Below, piece by piece: positions 33,070 to 42,010 of a stretch of DNA of 64,000 nucleotides; position 1 is the first letter of the stretch, and the number at the start of each line of letters is the position of its first letter. The translations under genes and the position numbers were made by a program. The notes under the pieces were generated by a model that worked only from the letters and a program-made list of their open reading frames with translations, was not told where the DNA came from and did not search any database. The stretch spans positions 62,001-126,000 of the forward strand of contig NZ_JANFCZ010000007.1 of assembly GCF_024391045.1 (NCBI RefSeq). Reading direction: 5' to 3'. The stretch is from Pseudarthrobacter sulfonivorans (lineage in GTDB: Bacteria; Actinomycetota; Actinomycetes; Actinomycetales; Micrococcaceae).

Positions 33070-33855
33070 GTGAATATCGCCCTTGCTGCCGACGGTGCGC
33101 AGCTGGCCTGGACCGAACAGGGGCGCGGGGAGCCGATGCTGCTGATCGCCGGCCAGGCAACAGCCCTCGACGGCTGGGGGCCGGCAGCGGAGCCCCTGGC
33201 AGAACACTTCCGCGTGATCCGCTTTGACCACCGGGGGATCGGCCGGAGCAGCAACGGCGAAGCCAACCGCTACACCACCAGGCTCCTGGCCGCCGACGCG
33301 GTTGCAGTCCTCACGGCTGCCGGCGCCCAGACCGCGCACGTCTACGGCCACTCCATGGGCGGCAGGATCGCCCAATGGCTCGCCATCGATCATCCGCAGA
33401 ATGTCCGCGGCCTGATTCTGGCCGCGACCAGCGGCGGGAAGCTGCAAGGTGAGGGACCCACCCCGGAGGCCATGGAAGCGCTGGTGAGCGGTGACGCCTC
33501 ACGCCTGGCGCCCCTGTTCTTTGAACCCGAATGGGCGGCAGTCAACCCGGATGCCGTCAACACCTTCTTCAATTCCAGGGCCACAGCGTGGGCCAAATCC
33601 CGCCACTTCCGCGCCAGCCGGGAACATGATGCATGGCGCCATCTGGGTGCCATCGAGTCGCCCGCGCTCATCCTCCACGGAACCCACGATGTGCTGACGC
33701 CCCTGCCGCACGCTATCGAGCTGCACCGGCACATCCGGCGCTCCACCCTGGTCAGGGTTCCCGGTGCGGGCCACGGTCTGCATCTGGACCGGCCGGAAAC
33801 CGTCCGCTGGATCCGTCAGTTCATCGCGGCCAAAGTACCGGACGTACTTGTATAG
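33070..33855 (+). CDS. Alpha/beta hydrolase
   Basis: A 261-residue alpha/beta hydrolase starting with GTG. The nucleophile elbow is GHSMGG near residue 97, the acidic residue is in LHGTHDVLTP near residue 208, and the catalytic His in GAGHGLHLDRPE near residue 238. The oxyanion segment is DHRGIGRSS. It probably hydrolyses small esters or a ring-cleavage product; the substrate is unknown. Its last codons overlap the operator-like repeat of the following GntR gene. Confidence 0.87.
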   Translation: MNIALAADGAQLAWTEQGRGEPMLLIAGQATALDGWGPAAEPLAEHFRVIRFDHRGIGRSSNGEANRYTTRLLAADAVAVLTAAGAQTAHVYGHSMGGRIAQWLAIDHPQNVRGLILAATSGGKLQGEGPTPEAMEALVSGDASRLAPLFFEPEWAAVNPDAVNTFFNSRATAWAKSRHFRASREHDAWRHLGAIESPALILHGTHDVLTPLPHAIELHRHIRRSTLVRVPGAGHGLHLDRPETVRWIRQFIAAKVPDVLV

Positions 33856-33866
33856 TTGTATACAAG
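33847..33866. promoter_or_regulatory. GntR-type operator
   Basis: CTTGTATA-GTTG-TATACAAG is a perfect 8-bp inverted repeat, and inside it TTGTATACAA is itself a 10-bp palindrome of the form seen at GntR/FadR sites. It overlaps the stop of the hydrolase and lies 25 bp before the GntR start. Autoregulation is inferred. Confidence 0.65.
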
Positions 33867-33890
33867 TATGCCGGGCGTGGAGGTCATCAC

Positions 33891-34556
33891 ATGGCAGAAT
33901 CACCGTCCCGGAACACCGGGGCACATATTGTCTATGCCGAGCTGAAGCGGCAGATCCTAAGCCTGGAACTGGAGCCCGGAACCCGCATCTACGAGCCGGC
34001 GATGGCTGAGACGCTGAAAGTGAGCCGCACTCCGCTGCGGGAGGCCATCCGGCGGCTGATTTCGGAGAACCTCCTGGAACAGCAGCCCACCGGGGGCGTA
34101 CTCGTTCCAGCCCTAGACGAGGCAGTAATTTCGGAGCTCTACGAGGTGCGCGCGGCGATGGAATCGCTCATGGCGCGGCAGGCGTGTGTGAAGGCGACGG
34201 CGGCGGACATCGAAGCGCTCAACGGCATTCTGGATCGCAATGCCGCCATGGTGCAGTTTGCCGACGAAGCCATGCTGCAGGGAATGGCGCTGCACGCAAA
34301 GATCGCCGAGATTGCGGGGAATTCGTGGGCCCGGCGGTTCCATGACCAGATCTCCAGCCAGATGGAGCGCTACCGCCACTTCACTAACAGCACCCAGGCG
34401 CGGCGGGATCAGGCGCTGGCACAGCACCGGATCCTGGTGGAGACGGTGGCCGGCGGAAACCCTGAGGAGGCCGCCAAGCTTGCCTTCGACCATGTCATGG
34501 GTGCCCGGGACGCGGCGCTGCGGGCCATCACCGGCCGCAGCCTCGTCATCACATGA
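33891..34556 (+). CDS. GntR-family regulator (FadR/FCD type)
   Basis: A 221-residue GntR regulator. The winged HTH covers about residues 10-75 (YAELKRQILSLELEPGTRIY, LKVSRTPLREAIRRLISENL) and a helical FCD ligand domain follows with LYEVRAAMESLMARQA. The ATG at 33891 has GGAGG 7 nt upstream; the longer frame from 33633 overlaps the hydrolase and is not real. It overlaps the following MFS gene by ATGA, so regulator and transporter are made together and probably respond to the transported compound. Confidence 0.9.
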   Translation: MAESPSRNTGAHIVYAELKRQILSLELEPGTRIYEPAMAETLKVSRTPLREAIRRLISENLLEQQPTGGVLVPALDEAVISELYEVRAAMESLMARQACVKATAADIEALNGILDRNAAMVQFADEAMLQGMALHAKIAEIAGNSWARRFHDQISSQMERYRHFTNSTQARRDQALAQHRILVETVAGGNPEEAAKLAFDHVMGARDAALRAITGRSLVIT

Positions 34557-35731
34557 TCGGTGAACTCGGACGCCGCTCGGCCGCTGCCCTTCTCGCTCAT
34601 TCCGCCCTGATCCAGGCTGTGACGTTCCTGGTCCGTCCGGCTACCAGTTACCGGGCGCTCGAGCTTGACGTTCCCGGGTTCGCCCTGGGTCTCCTCGCCG
34701 CCAGCTACGCCGTCTTTCCCCTGCTGCTCGCCGTCCCCACGGGCGGACTGGTGGACCGCCTGGGTGAGCGCCGGCTGATGGCGATCGGATCCGCCGTCGT
34801 GCTTGCCTGCTCCGCCTTCCTGCTGCTGTGGGGAACGTCGATCGTCACTTTGGTCATCGGAACCGCACTCCTCGGCGCCGGGCAACTTGCCTGCGTGGTG
34901 GGGCAGCAGGCCGTGGTGGCCAACAATGCTGCTTCATCCCGGATGGACTCCGCCTTCGGGTACCTGACATTCGCCGCTTCGCTGGGGCAGGCCCTGGGAC
35001 CGCTGGCAATTTCCTTGGTGGGAGGCGCTTCCGTCCGCCCCGACACCCAGGCCATCTTCCTCCTGTCCGCCTGCATGAGCCTGGTGCTGTTCGTGACCAC
35101 CTTCGGCGTCTCAGCCAAAGTCAGCGGCGGCAAAAGGAAAGCCATCACGGGCGACGGCGCCGGCGGCAGCGTCGTTTCGCTGCTGAAGACCCCGGGCGTG
35201 GCCAGGGCCCTGGCCGCCAGCGCCACAGTCCTGGCCGTAGTGGACCTGACCATGGTTTACCTCCCGGCCCTCGGCGCCGAGCGCGGGCTCACAGCGGCAA
35301 CGGTGGGGCTGATGCTCACCACCCGCGCCGTGTTCTCCATGGTGTCCCGGCTCGGGCTGGGGCGGATGTCGCGGACGCTGGGACGCATGCGGCTCATGGT
35401 GTTTAGCCTGGCGCTCTCCACTGCCGCCCTGTGCGCGGCCGCGGTTCCGATGCCGGAGTGGCTGCTGTTTGCGGTCATGGCGGTCTTGGGTTTGGGACTC
35501 GGCATCGGCCAGCCCCTGACCATGTCCTGGCTGTCGGCGCAGGCTCCCGCGGGGCAGCGGGGCCGGGCGCTGGCACTTCGGCTCGCCGGCAACAGGGTGG
35601 GCCAGGTTGTCCTGCCCAGTGCCATCGGCGTGGTGGCGGCGGGGCTTGGCGCAGGGGGAGTCTTCCTGGCATCAGCCGTTGTGGTGGGCGGGACGCTCCT
35701 GCTGCTTCGCGGCGTCCGGCTGGACAACTAG
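34553..35731 (+). CDS. MFS transporter
   Basis: A 392-residue major facilitator protein with about 12 membrane helices. The loop 2-3 motif is GGLVDRLGERRLM, and the second half has RLGLGRMSRTLGRMR in the equivalent loop. Translation is coupled to the GntR regulator by an ATGA overlap. Direction and substrate are not evident; the general shape is of drug or sugar-acid exporters. Confidence 0.87.
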   Translation: MIGELGRRSAAALLAHSALIQAVTFLVRPATSYRALELDVPGFALGLLAASYAVFPLLLAVPTGGLVDRLGERRLMAIGSAVVLACSAFLLLWGTSIVTLVIGTALLGAGQLACVVGQQAVVANNAASSRMDSAFGYLTFAASLGQALGPLAISLVGGASVRPDTQAIFLLSACMSLVLFVTTFGVSAKVSGGKRKAITGDGAGGSVVSLLKTPGVARALAASATVLAVVDLTMVYLPALGAERGLTAATVGLMLTTRAVFSMVSRLGLGRMSRTLGRMRLMVFSLALSTAALCAAAVPMPEWLLFAVMAVLGLGLGIGQPLTMSWLSAQAPAGQRGRALALRLAGNRVGQVVLPSAIGVVAAGLGAGGVFLASAVVVGGTLLLLRGVRLDN

Positions 35732-35831
35732 ACCCGGGGCCACAAATCCGCAGGTCCCGTCGTTGTCCGCGGCCGGACCCCCGCGGGTAGACTCGGCCGC
35801 ATCACCAATAGATCCTGCGAAGAGGGACTAC

Positions 35832-36464
35832 ATGGGTTGGAGCGACTTTCGGGACAATGAAGAGACTCGCTGGGAAAAAGCCGCCGCGAAATCCGAAGGC
35901 GTTGCCGACTGCGCGATAAGCGGGGCGCTCCGGTCCTACTTCCTTGTGTATCTGCCGGTCGGCGTTATTCTCATTACCGGCATCGGGTTTGGAGCATCGG
36001 CCCCACTGCTGGGGGATTTCGACGCCGACTGGCCGGATGCGCTGTCCATTGGTGCCATGCTGGCCGGTTTTGGGGCCATGGTCGGGGGCCTCATCTATTA
36101 CGGAAAGAGAGTCCGCCCACTGGTCCGTCGTCAGAATATGTCGGTGATTTTCTACCTCACGGATTCAGAAAATAAGGACATCAGACGGCAGATCTCCGGC
36201 CGGTCTCCGGTTTCCCCTGGGCTTTTGTCAGTTGTCCGTGCCGCCGCGGTGCAGCTCCGGCAGGGCCTGGCGATGCAGCTCCATATCTCACCAGGCTTTC
36301 TGCTCTTCTATGGGGTTCAGGTCATGCGTCTGTGCGGGGGTGGCATCAGCTGGGGCATACGGCTGCTCCTCTCCGGCGTAATGGCTTGTCTGACCGTCGC
36401 GATAGCAGTCCAGTTTCACAAAACATCGTTGTTCCTGGAGCACACCGCACCGTCCGCGCGTTGA
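35832..36464 (+). CDS. Membrane protein of unknown function
   Basis: A 210-residue protein with four likely membrane helices: about residues 36-57 (YFLVYLPVGVILITGIGFGA), 69-92, 156-172 and 174-196. A soluble loop between helices 2 and 3 includes YLTDSENKDIRRQISG. The ATG at 35832 follows AGAGGGA; the longer frame from 35607 overlaps the MFS gene. I do not recognise the family. A palindrome-family hairpin follows 87 bp after the stop. Confidence 0.7.
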   Translation: MGWSDFRDNEETRWEKAAAKSEGVADCAISGALRSYFLVYLPVGVILITGIGFGASAPLLGDFDADWPDALSIGAMLAGFGAMVGGLIYYGKRVRPLVRRQNMSVIFYLTDSENKDIRRQISGRSPVSPGLLSVVRAAAVQLRQGLAMQLHISPGFLLFYGVQVMRLCGGGISWGIRLLLSGVMACLTVAIAVQFHKTSLFLEHTAPSAR

Positions 36465-36550
36465 ACGTACCGCCCGCCGCCCGGATCACCACCCCTACAC
36501 CGCTGCGTCATCGCTGACCGCTTGCCGCTGACTGCCGCGGCGAAAACGCA

Positions 36551-36586
36551 AGCGGACGACGGCGGCGCGTCCCGCCGTCGTCCGCT
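36551..36586. terminator. Dispersed palindrome copy 6
   Basis: A 15-bp perfect stem AGCGGACGACGGCGG / CCGCCGTCCTCCGCT-like partner (36572-36586 is the exact reverse complement) with a 6-nt loop. It lies in the 263-bp gap between the membrane-protein gene and the beta-lactamase-fold gene. The rest of the gap holds a small palindrome CACTATGTAGTG (36657-36668), which could mark the promoter of the next gene. Confidence 0.75.
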
Positions 36587-36727
36587 CACCCTCAGCTGCA
36601 CCCCACTTTGCCGGACTTCCGGAGAATCCGTTGCCCTCGCCGCGGTGCGCGCGGTTCACTATGTAGTGACAACCGGTGGCCTCCGCATACCGGAGCGCCC
36701 ACCGCCTGACGAATCTAGGTGGCATCC

Positions 36728-38380
36728 ATGGACCGCAGCACCGCTTCACATTCCCCCAGCCGGCGTGCGCTGCTGCGGGTGGCCGGGATTGGAGCGGCGG
36801 GTGTTGCCAGCATGCCCCTGCTGACATCCTGCACCGGCGCCACCGCGGAGCAGGTGTCCACCACGGGGACGGCCTCCCTGCTGCCTGCCCCGCCGGGACA
36901 GATCGAACCGCTGCTGGACCAGCAAAAGGTAACCAATGCCCTGGCCAAGCTCGATGGGCAGGTCCGCGATGCCATGGAAGGAACCGGACTTCCCGGCATG
37001 GCGGTGGCCGTGGTGTACCGGGACGAGGTGGTGTATGCCAAGGGGTTTGGGGTCCGGGAGGTCGGCAAGCCTGCGGAGATCGGACCGGACACGGTGTTCC
37101 AGGTGGCCTCCGTGTCCAAGCCGCTCGCGTCGACGGTGGTGGCCGCGCTGGTGGGCCAGAAGAAAATCAGCTGGACGGATCCCGTCATCAGCCACAACAA
37201 GGGCTTCGCGCTCCACGACGACTATGTCACCCGGAACGCGACCTTCGCCGACCTGATGTCCCACCGCAGCGGCCTGAAAACGGCGTCCGGTGATTTGCTG
37301 GAGGACCTCGGATTTGATCGGGCCTACATCCTGGCCCATCTGAACCAGGAGCCCCTTGATACGTTCCGGTCCAGCTACAACTACAGCAATTTCGGCTACA
37401 CGGAAGCCGGACAGGCGGCAGCCGATGCGCTGAACATGAGCTGGGAGGACCTGGCCGATGAGGTCCTGTTCCGCAAGCTGGGCATGTCCGCGTCCAGCTA
37501 CCGGCACTCGGACTACGAAAAAGCGCCGGACCGGGCCATCCTCCACGTGCCGCTGGGAAACAAGGAATGGGCAGCGAAATACCAGCGCGACGCCGACTCC
37601 GAGGCGCCGGCCGGGGGCGCGAGTTCGTCGGTGCGGGACCTGGCGCAATGGCTGCGGCTGCAGCTCGGCAACGGCACGTACGCCGGCCAGCCAATTATCG
37701 ATCCGGCCGCGCTCCAGGTGACCCATGTGCCGCACGTCGTCTCCGGGCCGGCGGCGGCCCCGGCAGCCCGTTCCCGTTTCTATGGACTGGGCTGGAACGT
37801 GTCCTACGACGATCAGGCCCGGGTCCAGCTGGGGCATTCCGGCGCGTTCAACCTGGGCGCAGCCACCGCCGTCGCGATGCTTCCCGGCGAACAGCTCGGC
37901 ATTGTGGCTTTGACCAACGGACGCCCGCAGGGGATTCCCGAAGCAATCACGGCAGGCTTCATGGATACGGCCCAGCACGGCTCGCCCACTGTCGACTGGC
38001 TGGCCTTCACCGCCGGCGTGTTCAGGCAAATCGATGAGTCTGACAAGCCGGAGGTCGACTACACCAAGGTTCCCGCCAAGCCCGCTCCGGCCGGGCCGAA
38101 CAGCGCCTACGTCGGGACCTTCGGCAACTCTTACTATGGCCCGCTGGTGGTCTTCGAACAGGACGGGAAACTGGCCATGCGGATGGGGCCGCCGGCAAGT
38201 CCCACGACGTTCCGCCTCACCCACTTCGACGGCAATACCTTCAGCTTTGAATCCATCGGAGAGAACGCCAACGGCCTGGCCGGTGCACTGTTCGCCGGCC
38301 CAGGCGGCGGCTCCGTACCAAAAGTCACGCTGGACTTCTACGACAGGACCGGGCTGGGGACCTTCACTCGGGCCTCGTAG
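36728..38380 (+). CDS. Exported serine hydrolase, beta-lactamase/PBP fold
   Basis: A 550-residue serine hydrolase of the beta-lactamase class C/esterase family. The N-terminus has a twin-arginine-type lipoprotein signal (SRRALLRVAGIGAAGVASMP then LLTSC). The catalytic motifs are SVSK (nucleophile Ser with Lys) in FQVASVSKPLAS, the Tyr motif in YNYSNFGY and a C-terminal GHSGAF. A C-terminal lipocalin-like domain of about 110 residues follows. The ATG at 36728 has AGGTGG 5 nt upstream; a GTG 9 nt earlier is the other option. It probably acts outside the cell on esters or peptides and need not be an antibiotic resistance enzyme. Confidence 0.88.
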   Translation: MDRSTASHSPSRRALLRVAGIGAAGVASMPLLTSCTGATAEQVSTTGTASLLPAPPGQIEPLLDQQKVTNALAKLDGQVRDAMEGTGLPGMAVAVVYRDEVVYAKGFGVREVGKPAEIGPDTVFQVASVSKPLASTVVAALVGQKKISWTDPVISHNKGFALHDDYVTRNATFADLMSHRSGLKTASGDLLEDLGFDRAYILAHLNQEPLDTFRSSYNYSNFGYTEAGQAAADALNMSWEDLADEVLFRKLGMSASSYRHSDYEKAPDRAILHVPLGNKEWAAKYQRDADSEAPAGGASSSVRDLAQWLRLQLGNGTYAGQPIIDPAALQVTHVPHVVSGPAAAPAARSRFYGLGWNVSYDDQARVQLGHSGAFNLGAATAVAMLPGEQLGIVALTNGRPQGIPEAITAGFMDTAQHGSPTVDWLAFTAGVFRQIDESDKPEVDYTKVPAKPAPAGPNSAYVGTFGNSYYGPLVVFEQDGKLAMRMGPPASPTTFRLTHFDGNTFSFESIGENANGLAGALFAGPGGGSVPKVTLDFYDRTGLGTFTRAS

Positions 38381-38474
38381 GCGGCGGCAGTAATGTGCGA
38401 AGTCACGGTTGACCTCCCGCGAGGGAAACGGTCATGCTGGGTTACCCACGCACCGCCCCACCGGAAGGACAACG

Positions 38475-39290
38475 ATGTCCGCTCACCACCAACCGTCCCG
38501 CCGCTTTCGCTTCCGGCTGGCCCTTGGCGCAGCCGTCGCCGCCATACTGATGCTCGTTGCCCAGCCGGGCCAGGCAGCCCCCGCCTCCGGTTCCGGGAAT
38601 GACGTGTCCTGGCCCCAGTGCGGGAAGGCCCTGCCGACGGGCCAGCTTTTCGGCATCGTCGGCGTGAACAACGGCCTCGCCAATAACACCAACCCGTGCT
38701 TTGACACTCAGCTGAAGTGGGCGCAGAAGTCACCGGGAGGGGCCGGGCAGCCCGGCGTGGCCCTGTACGTGAACACCGCCAACCCCGGGGCGGCCGGCTC
38801 GTGGTGGCCCACCAGCAACACCTACGGCGGGACCACCGTGGCCAACCCCTACGGCGACTGCACCGGCACCGGAAACAAGTACGGTCCGGCCTGCTCGTTT
38901 ATGTACGGGTACGCCAAGGCCTACGACGACGCAAACATCCGCGGCGTGAGCAACCCCGGCTCTTACGACTGGTGGCTGGATGTGGAGACCGGCAACAGCT
39001 GGTCCAGCGATACACTCGCCAACCGTGCCGATCTGGAGGGCATGGTGGCCTACTTCGCGAGCATCGATGCATCAACCGGCCTCTACTCCACCAGGACGCA
39101 GTTGACCCAGATCGCCGGGACGGTGCCGTCGACGAGCAGCCTCTACCCACTGCCCAGCTGGCTGGCCGGTGCCAACTCACTCGCGGTGGCGAAACGTAAA
39201 TGCGCCGACGCCCCGCTGACCGGAGGCGGCAAAGTCGCGCTCACGCAGTACATCTCAGGCGGATTCGACTACGACCATTCCTGCCTCTGA
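38475..39290 (+). CDS. Secreted glycoside-hydrolase-like (GH25-type) protein
   Basis: A 271-residue secreted protein. The signal peptide is RFRLALGAAVAAILMLVAQP followed by a GQAAPA cleavage region. The mature part begins DVSWPQCGKALPTGQLFGIV and includes YDWWLDVETGNSW, a strand-end acidic pattern like GH25-type TIM barrels, and ends with the aromatic QYISGGFDYDHSCL. Four or more cysteines could form disulfides. The start at 38475 has GGAAGGA 5 nt upstream. The exact family is uncertain, and the cell-wall activity is inference. Confidence 0.7.
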   Translation: MSAHHQPSRRFRFRLALGAAVAAILMLVAQPGQAAPASGSGNDVSWPQCGKALPTGQLFGIVGVNNGLANNTNPCFDTQLKWAQKSPGGAGQPGVALYVNTANPGAAGSWWPTSNTYGGTTVANPYGDCTGTGNKYGPACSFMYGYAKAYDDANIRGVSNPGSYDWWLDVETGNSWSSDTLANRADLEGMVAYFASIDASTGLYSTRTQLTQIAGTVPSTSSLYPLPSWLAGANSLAVAKRKCADAPLTGGGKVALTQYISGGFDYDHSCL

Positions 39291-39310
39291 GCTGAGCGGG
39301 TGCCTGAGTC

Positions 39311-40762
39311 TCATTCCTCGGCCACTGCGGCGGGTGCAGCACCGGCGGTTGCAGCACCGGCGGGTGCAGCAGCCGCCTCCGCGTACGACGCCGAAACCCG
39401 GCGGTAGACAGGCGTGAGGAAAGCCAGCAGCGCAGCCACAATCAGGATGATTCCGGCGACGAAAAACACCAGGGCAATGCCCCGGGAGGTGCCTTCACCC
39501 AGCAGCGGGTCAAGCTGCGCGGCGCCTTCCGCGGACCGGGCCCAGGGAATGATCCACACCTGGGCAACGGGCGCGATCAGGAACGCCGTGATGGGCGCGG
39601 CCGCGGATTCGAAGGCCATCGCGAATCCGAACACCCTGCCCTGGCGGGGGAGCGGCACTACCTGCTGGATGACGGTTTGCTCGGCGGCCTCGATGAGGGG
39701 CACCAGCGCCATGTAGAGCCAGATGCCGGCCACATACAGCCAGGCCCATTCCCGCAGCGTGAACACTGCACCCAGGATCCCCAGCACCACCACGGCGATC
39801 AGCATGGTGCGCAGCGGGTTGGACCCGAGCCCGAATCGGTTGACCAGCGCGCCGCCGAGGATGAATCCGGTGGCTCCAAACGCGAACACCCCGCCCCATA
39901 CCTCCACGGGGAACATCTCCAGGCCGTAGGGGTCCATCAGCGCCATGTACACGCCGCCGATGAAGTTGTTGAACGTGGAGAAAACAATCAGCGCGAACAG
40001 TCCCGCGATGGCCAGCACCGCGGCCAGGGAACCCCGCAGGTCGAAGCTGCCGTGGGCGTCGGAGGCGGCCGCGCGCAGCTCCTCGGGCATGCGCAGGGTC
40101 AGCAGGTGTGCGAAGGGCAGCGCGGTGAGCACCAGGGCCACCAGGATGGTCCAGCCCATGCCCAGCAGTCCCACCGACAGGCCCGACAGCACCGACGTGA
40201 CCATAAACATCAGGCCCTGCACCATGCCCACCAGCCCGTTGGCATTGGCCCGCCGGTCCGGGTCAATGAGGATGGTGACAGTGGTGGAGAGGGCGACGTT
40301 GCGCAGGTTTTCCACCACGGCACCCGCCAGCAGGACCACGGCGAAGATCCAGAACCACGGTTGGGTCAGGTCCAGCATGCCGGTGGACGGGGTCACCAGG
40401 AACAGGGTCCCGGACAGGGCAAACATCACCAGGGTGAAGCCGGCAGCAAACCGCATCACCATCAGCTTGCGGTAACGGTCCACGAACGTGCCGAAGCTGA
40501 TGCTGGACAGTGCGATCAGGAGCATGTACATGCCGCCGATCACCCCGGTGGCGATCACGTTGCGGGTCTCCAGGTACACCCAGAACGTCAGGGCGAACCA
40601 CAGATAGCTGGTGGTGACGTTGGCCAGCGCCGTGTTGACCAGGATTCCCGCGAACGTGCGGGACCGCTGCGCCGCCGTGCGCACGGACGGGCTGATGGCG
40701 TCGGAACCGGCCAGCGTCGGAGACTCGGCTACCCCGGCGTGGGCCGGTTCCTGCTCGGTCAT
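39311..40762 (-). CDS. MFS transporter with Ala/Pro-rich tail
   Basis: A 483-residue MFS protein with about 12 membrane helices (for example LVNTALANVTTSYLWFALTF and GVIGGMYMLLIALSSISFGT, with FVDRYRKL in the 2-3 loop). The last 25 residues are a low-complexity Ala/Pro/Gly tail encoded by imperfect repeats of a GCACCGGCGG-type unit at about 39325-39375. It stops 21 bp from the convergent secreted protein gene. Substrate unknown. Confidence 0.85.
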   Translation of the reverse strand: MTEQEPAHAGVAESPTLAGSDAISPSVRTAAQRSRTFAGILVNTALANVTTSYLWFALTFWVYLETRNVIATGVIGGMYMLLIALSSISFGTFVDRYRKLMVMRFAAGFTLVMFALSGTLFLVTPSTGMLDLTQPWFWIFAVVLLAGAVVENLRNVALSTTVTILIDPDRRANANGLVGMVQGLMFMVTSVLSGLSVGLLGMGWTILVALVLTALPFAHLLTLRMPEELRAAASDAHGSFDLRGSLAAVLAIAGLFALIVFSTFNNFIGGVYMALMDPYGLEMFPVEVWGGVFAFGATGFILGGALVNRFGLGSNPLRTMLIAVVVLGILGAVFTLREWAWLYVAGIWLYMALVPLIEAAEQTVIQQVVPLPRQGRVFGFAMAFESAAAPITAFLIAPVAQVWIIPWARSAEGAAQLDPLLGEGTSRGIALVFFVAGIILIVAALLAFLTPVYRRVSASYAEAAAAPAGAATAGAAPAAVAEE

Positions 40763-40820
40763 GCGTTCCAGTTTACTGACGGCCGCCCGCGGTGGACATG
40801 GTCACCGCCGCGGTTTTTAG

Positions 40821-41099
40821 CGCACGACGGCGGCACGCGTCCGGGCGGCAACCACCTCCACGCGGGCAGCCACCATGCTGCGGCAAATCCTCGGGGCACG
40901 GGCCCGGAACGAAGGAAACCGCCCCTCGTTCGACGAGGAGGAGATGCAGCGCGCGGCACTGGCCGCCGCGCATCTGCCGGGCGTCGCCATCGGCCGTTTC
41001 GTCATCAAGATGCCGCCCATTACGGTCCGGTCCCACGACGATCTGGTGGCGGAACTCGCCCCCACCATCCAGCGCTACCTCACCGGAAAGCACCGCTGA
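40821..41099 (+). pseudogene. C-terminal fragment of a TetR-family regulator
   Basis: The frame ending at 41099 reads MLRQILGARARNEG, then AALAAAHLPGVAIGRFVIKM and SHDDLVAELAPTIQRYLTGK. That is the last helical part of a TetR ligand domain (IGRFVIK, LVAELAPTIQRYLTG). No HTH region precedes it: an in-frame TAG lies at 40818-40820, next to half of the dispersed palindrome (CGCACGACGGCGG, 40821-40833). The gene has lost its 5' half. An APH scrap follows 11 bp later. Confidence 0.65.
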
Positions 41100-41110
41100 G
41101 CACGGGCAAC

Positions 41111-41182
41111 AGGAAGGCGGACTTCTGAATGGCGGGAATGCCGGAAGTCACGGTGGAAGTGAACGACGCCGGCGTCCCGGTG
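41111..41182 (+). pseudogene. N-terminal scrap of an aminoglycoside phosphotransferase-like gene
   Basis: AGGAAGGCGG, a short gap, then ATGGCGGGAATGCCGGAAGT and on to about 41182 matches 23724-23795, the start of the broken APH gene, including its ribosome binding site. It reads MAGMPEVTVEVNDAGVPV and then becomes unrelated sequence leading into the hydrolase 3' end. Only the first 18 or so codons survive. Confidence 0.6.
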
Positions 41183-41194
41183 AACCCCTTCAGT

Positions 41195-41863
41195 TCAACG
41201 CCGAAGCAAATACCCGGCCACGCCCTCCGGGTTTGCGAGGGCGAGTAGGTGGCCACCCGGCATGGTGTCGGGTTCGATGCCGAGGCGTTCACGGGCCACC
41301 TGACGCTGGAACTCCAGGGGAAAGAACCGGTCCCCTTCACCGGACAGCACGCGCGTCGGGATGCCGGGCCACGCCGTGAAGTTGCATGCCGAGTCGAAAG
41401 CTGCGCTTGCTTCGGGGCGCTGATGCGGTGCTCCTTCTGCGGCGATTTGCGAGGGAACGTCGTGCAGGAAGTACGTGTCTGTATCGAACTCTGGACTGTA
41501 GCCGTGGGCCTTCGCCGCGCCTTGTTGAGCCGCGGCCCATCCGGTGTTGTCCCACCACGCGCCCGGGGTCTCGCCCGGAACGGGGATCATCGCATTCACC
41601 AGGACCAGTTCTGCGACGGAAGCCTTTTCGCATACCAGGGGAGCAGTGAAGCCGCCCAGCGATTGCGCCACAAGCACCACGCCAGGCTGCTCACCGACGG
41701 CTTCCACCACCAGACCCGTGTATTCGGCGAGCCCTGCGCTCGCGTCGTCGCCGGGCAGATCGACCGCTACGGCTTGGTGACCGGCATCCTGGAGCAGCGG
41801 CACGACGTGGCTCCAGTACCAGGCGGCGCCGCCGGCTCCCGGGATAAGGACGAACATACTCAT
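41195..41863 (-). CDS. Alpha/beta hydrolase
   Basis: A 222-residue small alpha/beta hydrolase. It shows LIPGAGGAAWYW as the oxyanion loop, the nucleophile elbow AQSLGG near residue 69, the acidic residue in LSGEGDRFFP and the catalytic His in MPGGHLLALANPEGVAGYLL. The family includes small esterases annotated as EstC-like. The ATG at 41863 is chosen; a GTG at 41899 is another option. A 110-bp piece of a sister copy is preserved at 26249-26358. Confidence 0.85.
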   Translation of the reverse strand: MSMFVLIPGAGGAAWYWSHVVPLLQDAGHQAVAVDLPGDDASAGLAEYTGLVVEAVGEQPGVVLVAQSLGGFTAPLVCEKASVAELVLVNAMIPVPGETPGAWWDNTGWAAAQQGAAKAHGYSPEFDTDTYFLHDVPSQIAAEGAPHQRPEASAAFDSACNFTAWPGIPTRVLSGEGDRFFPLEFQRQVARERLGIEPDTMPGGHLLALANPEGVAGYLLRR

Positions 41864-42010
41864 TCCACCATTCTGTCCCCGCCGGGATGACGAAACCACC
41901 GTCCGAAGGGATATTGGATATTTCTGATCGGCGCTGGGAAGGTTGTACGAGCGAACACGCTCACCCTTCGAGAGGAACGGCCCAGTTGTTCATCACATCC
42001 GCCACGGACA

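Noticed and set aside
36728..38380. Calling the serine hydrolase an antibiotic beta-lactamase
   Set aside because: The SxxK/YxN motifs are shared with esterases and peptidases; length, the lipoprotein signal and the extra C-terminal domain fit the broader family.
39677..41128. A 483-codon plus-strand frame
   Set aside because: It is mostly antisense to the MFS gene at 39311-40762 and reads as Gln/His/Gly-rich nonsense.
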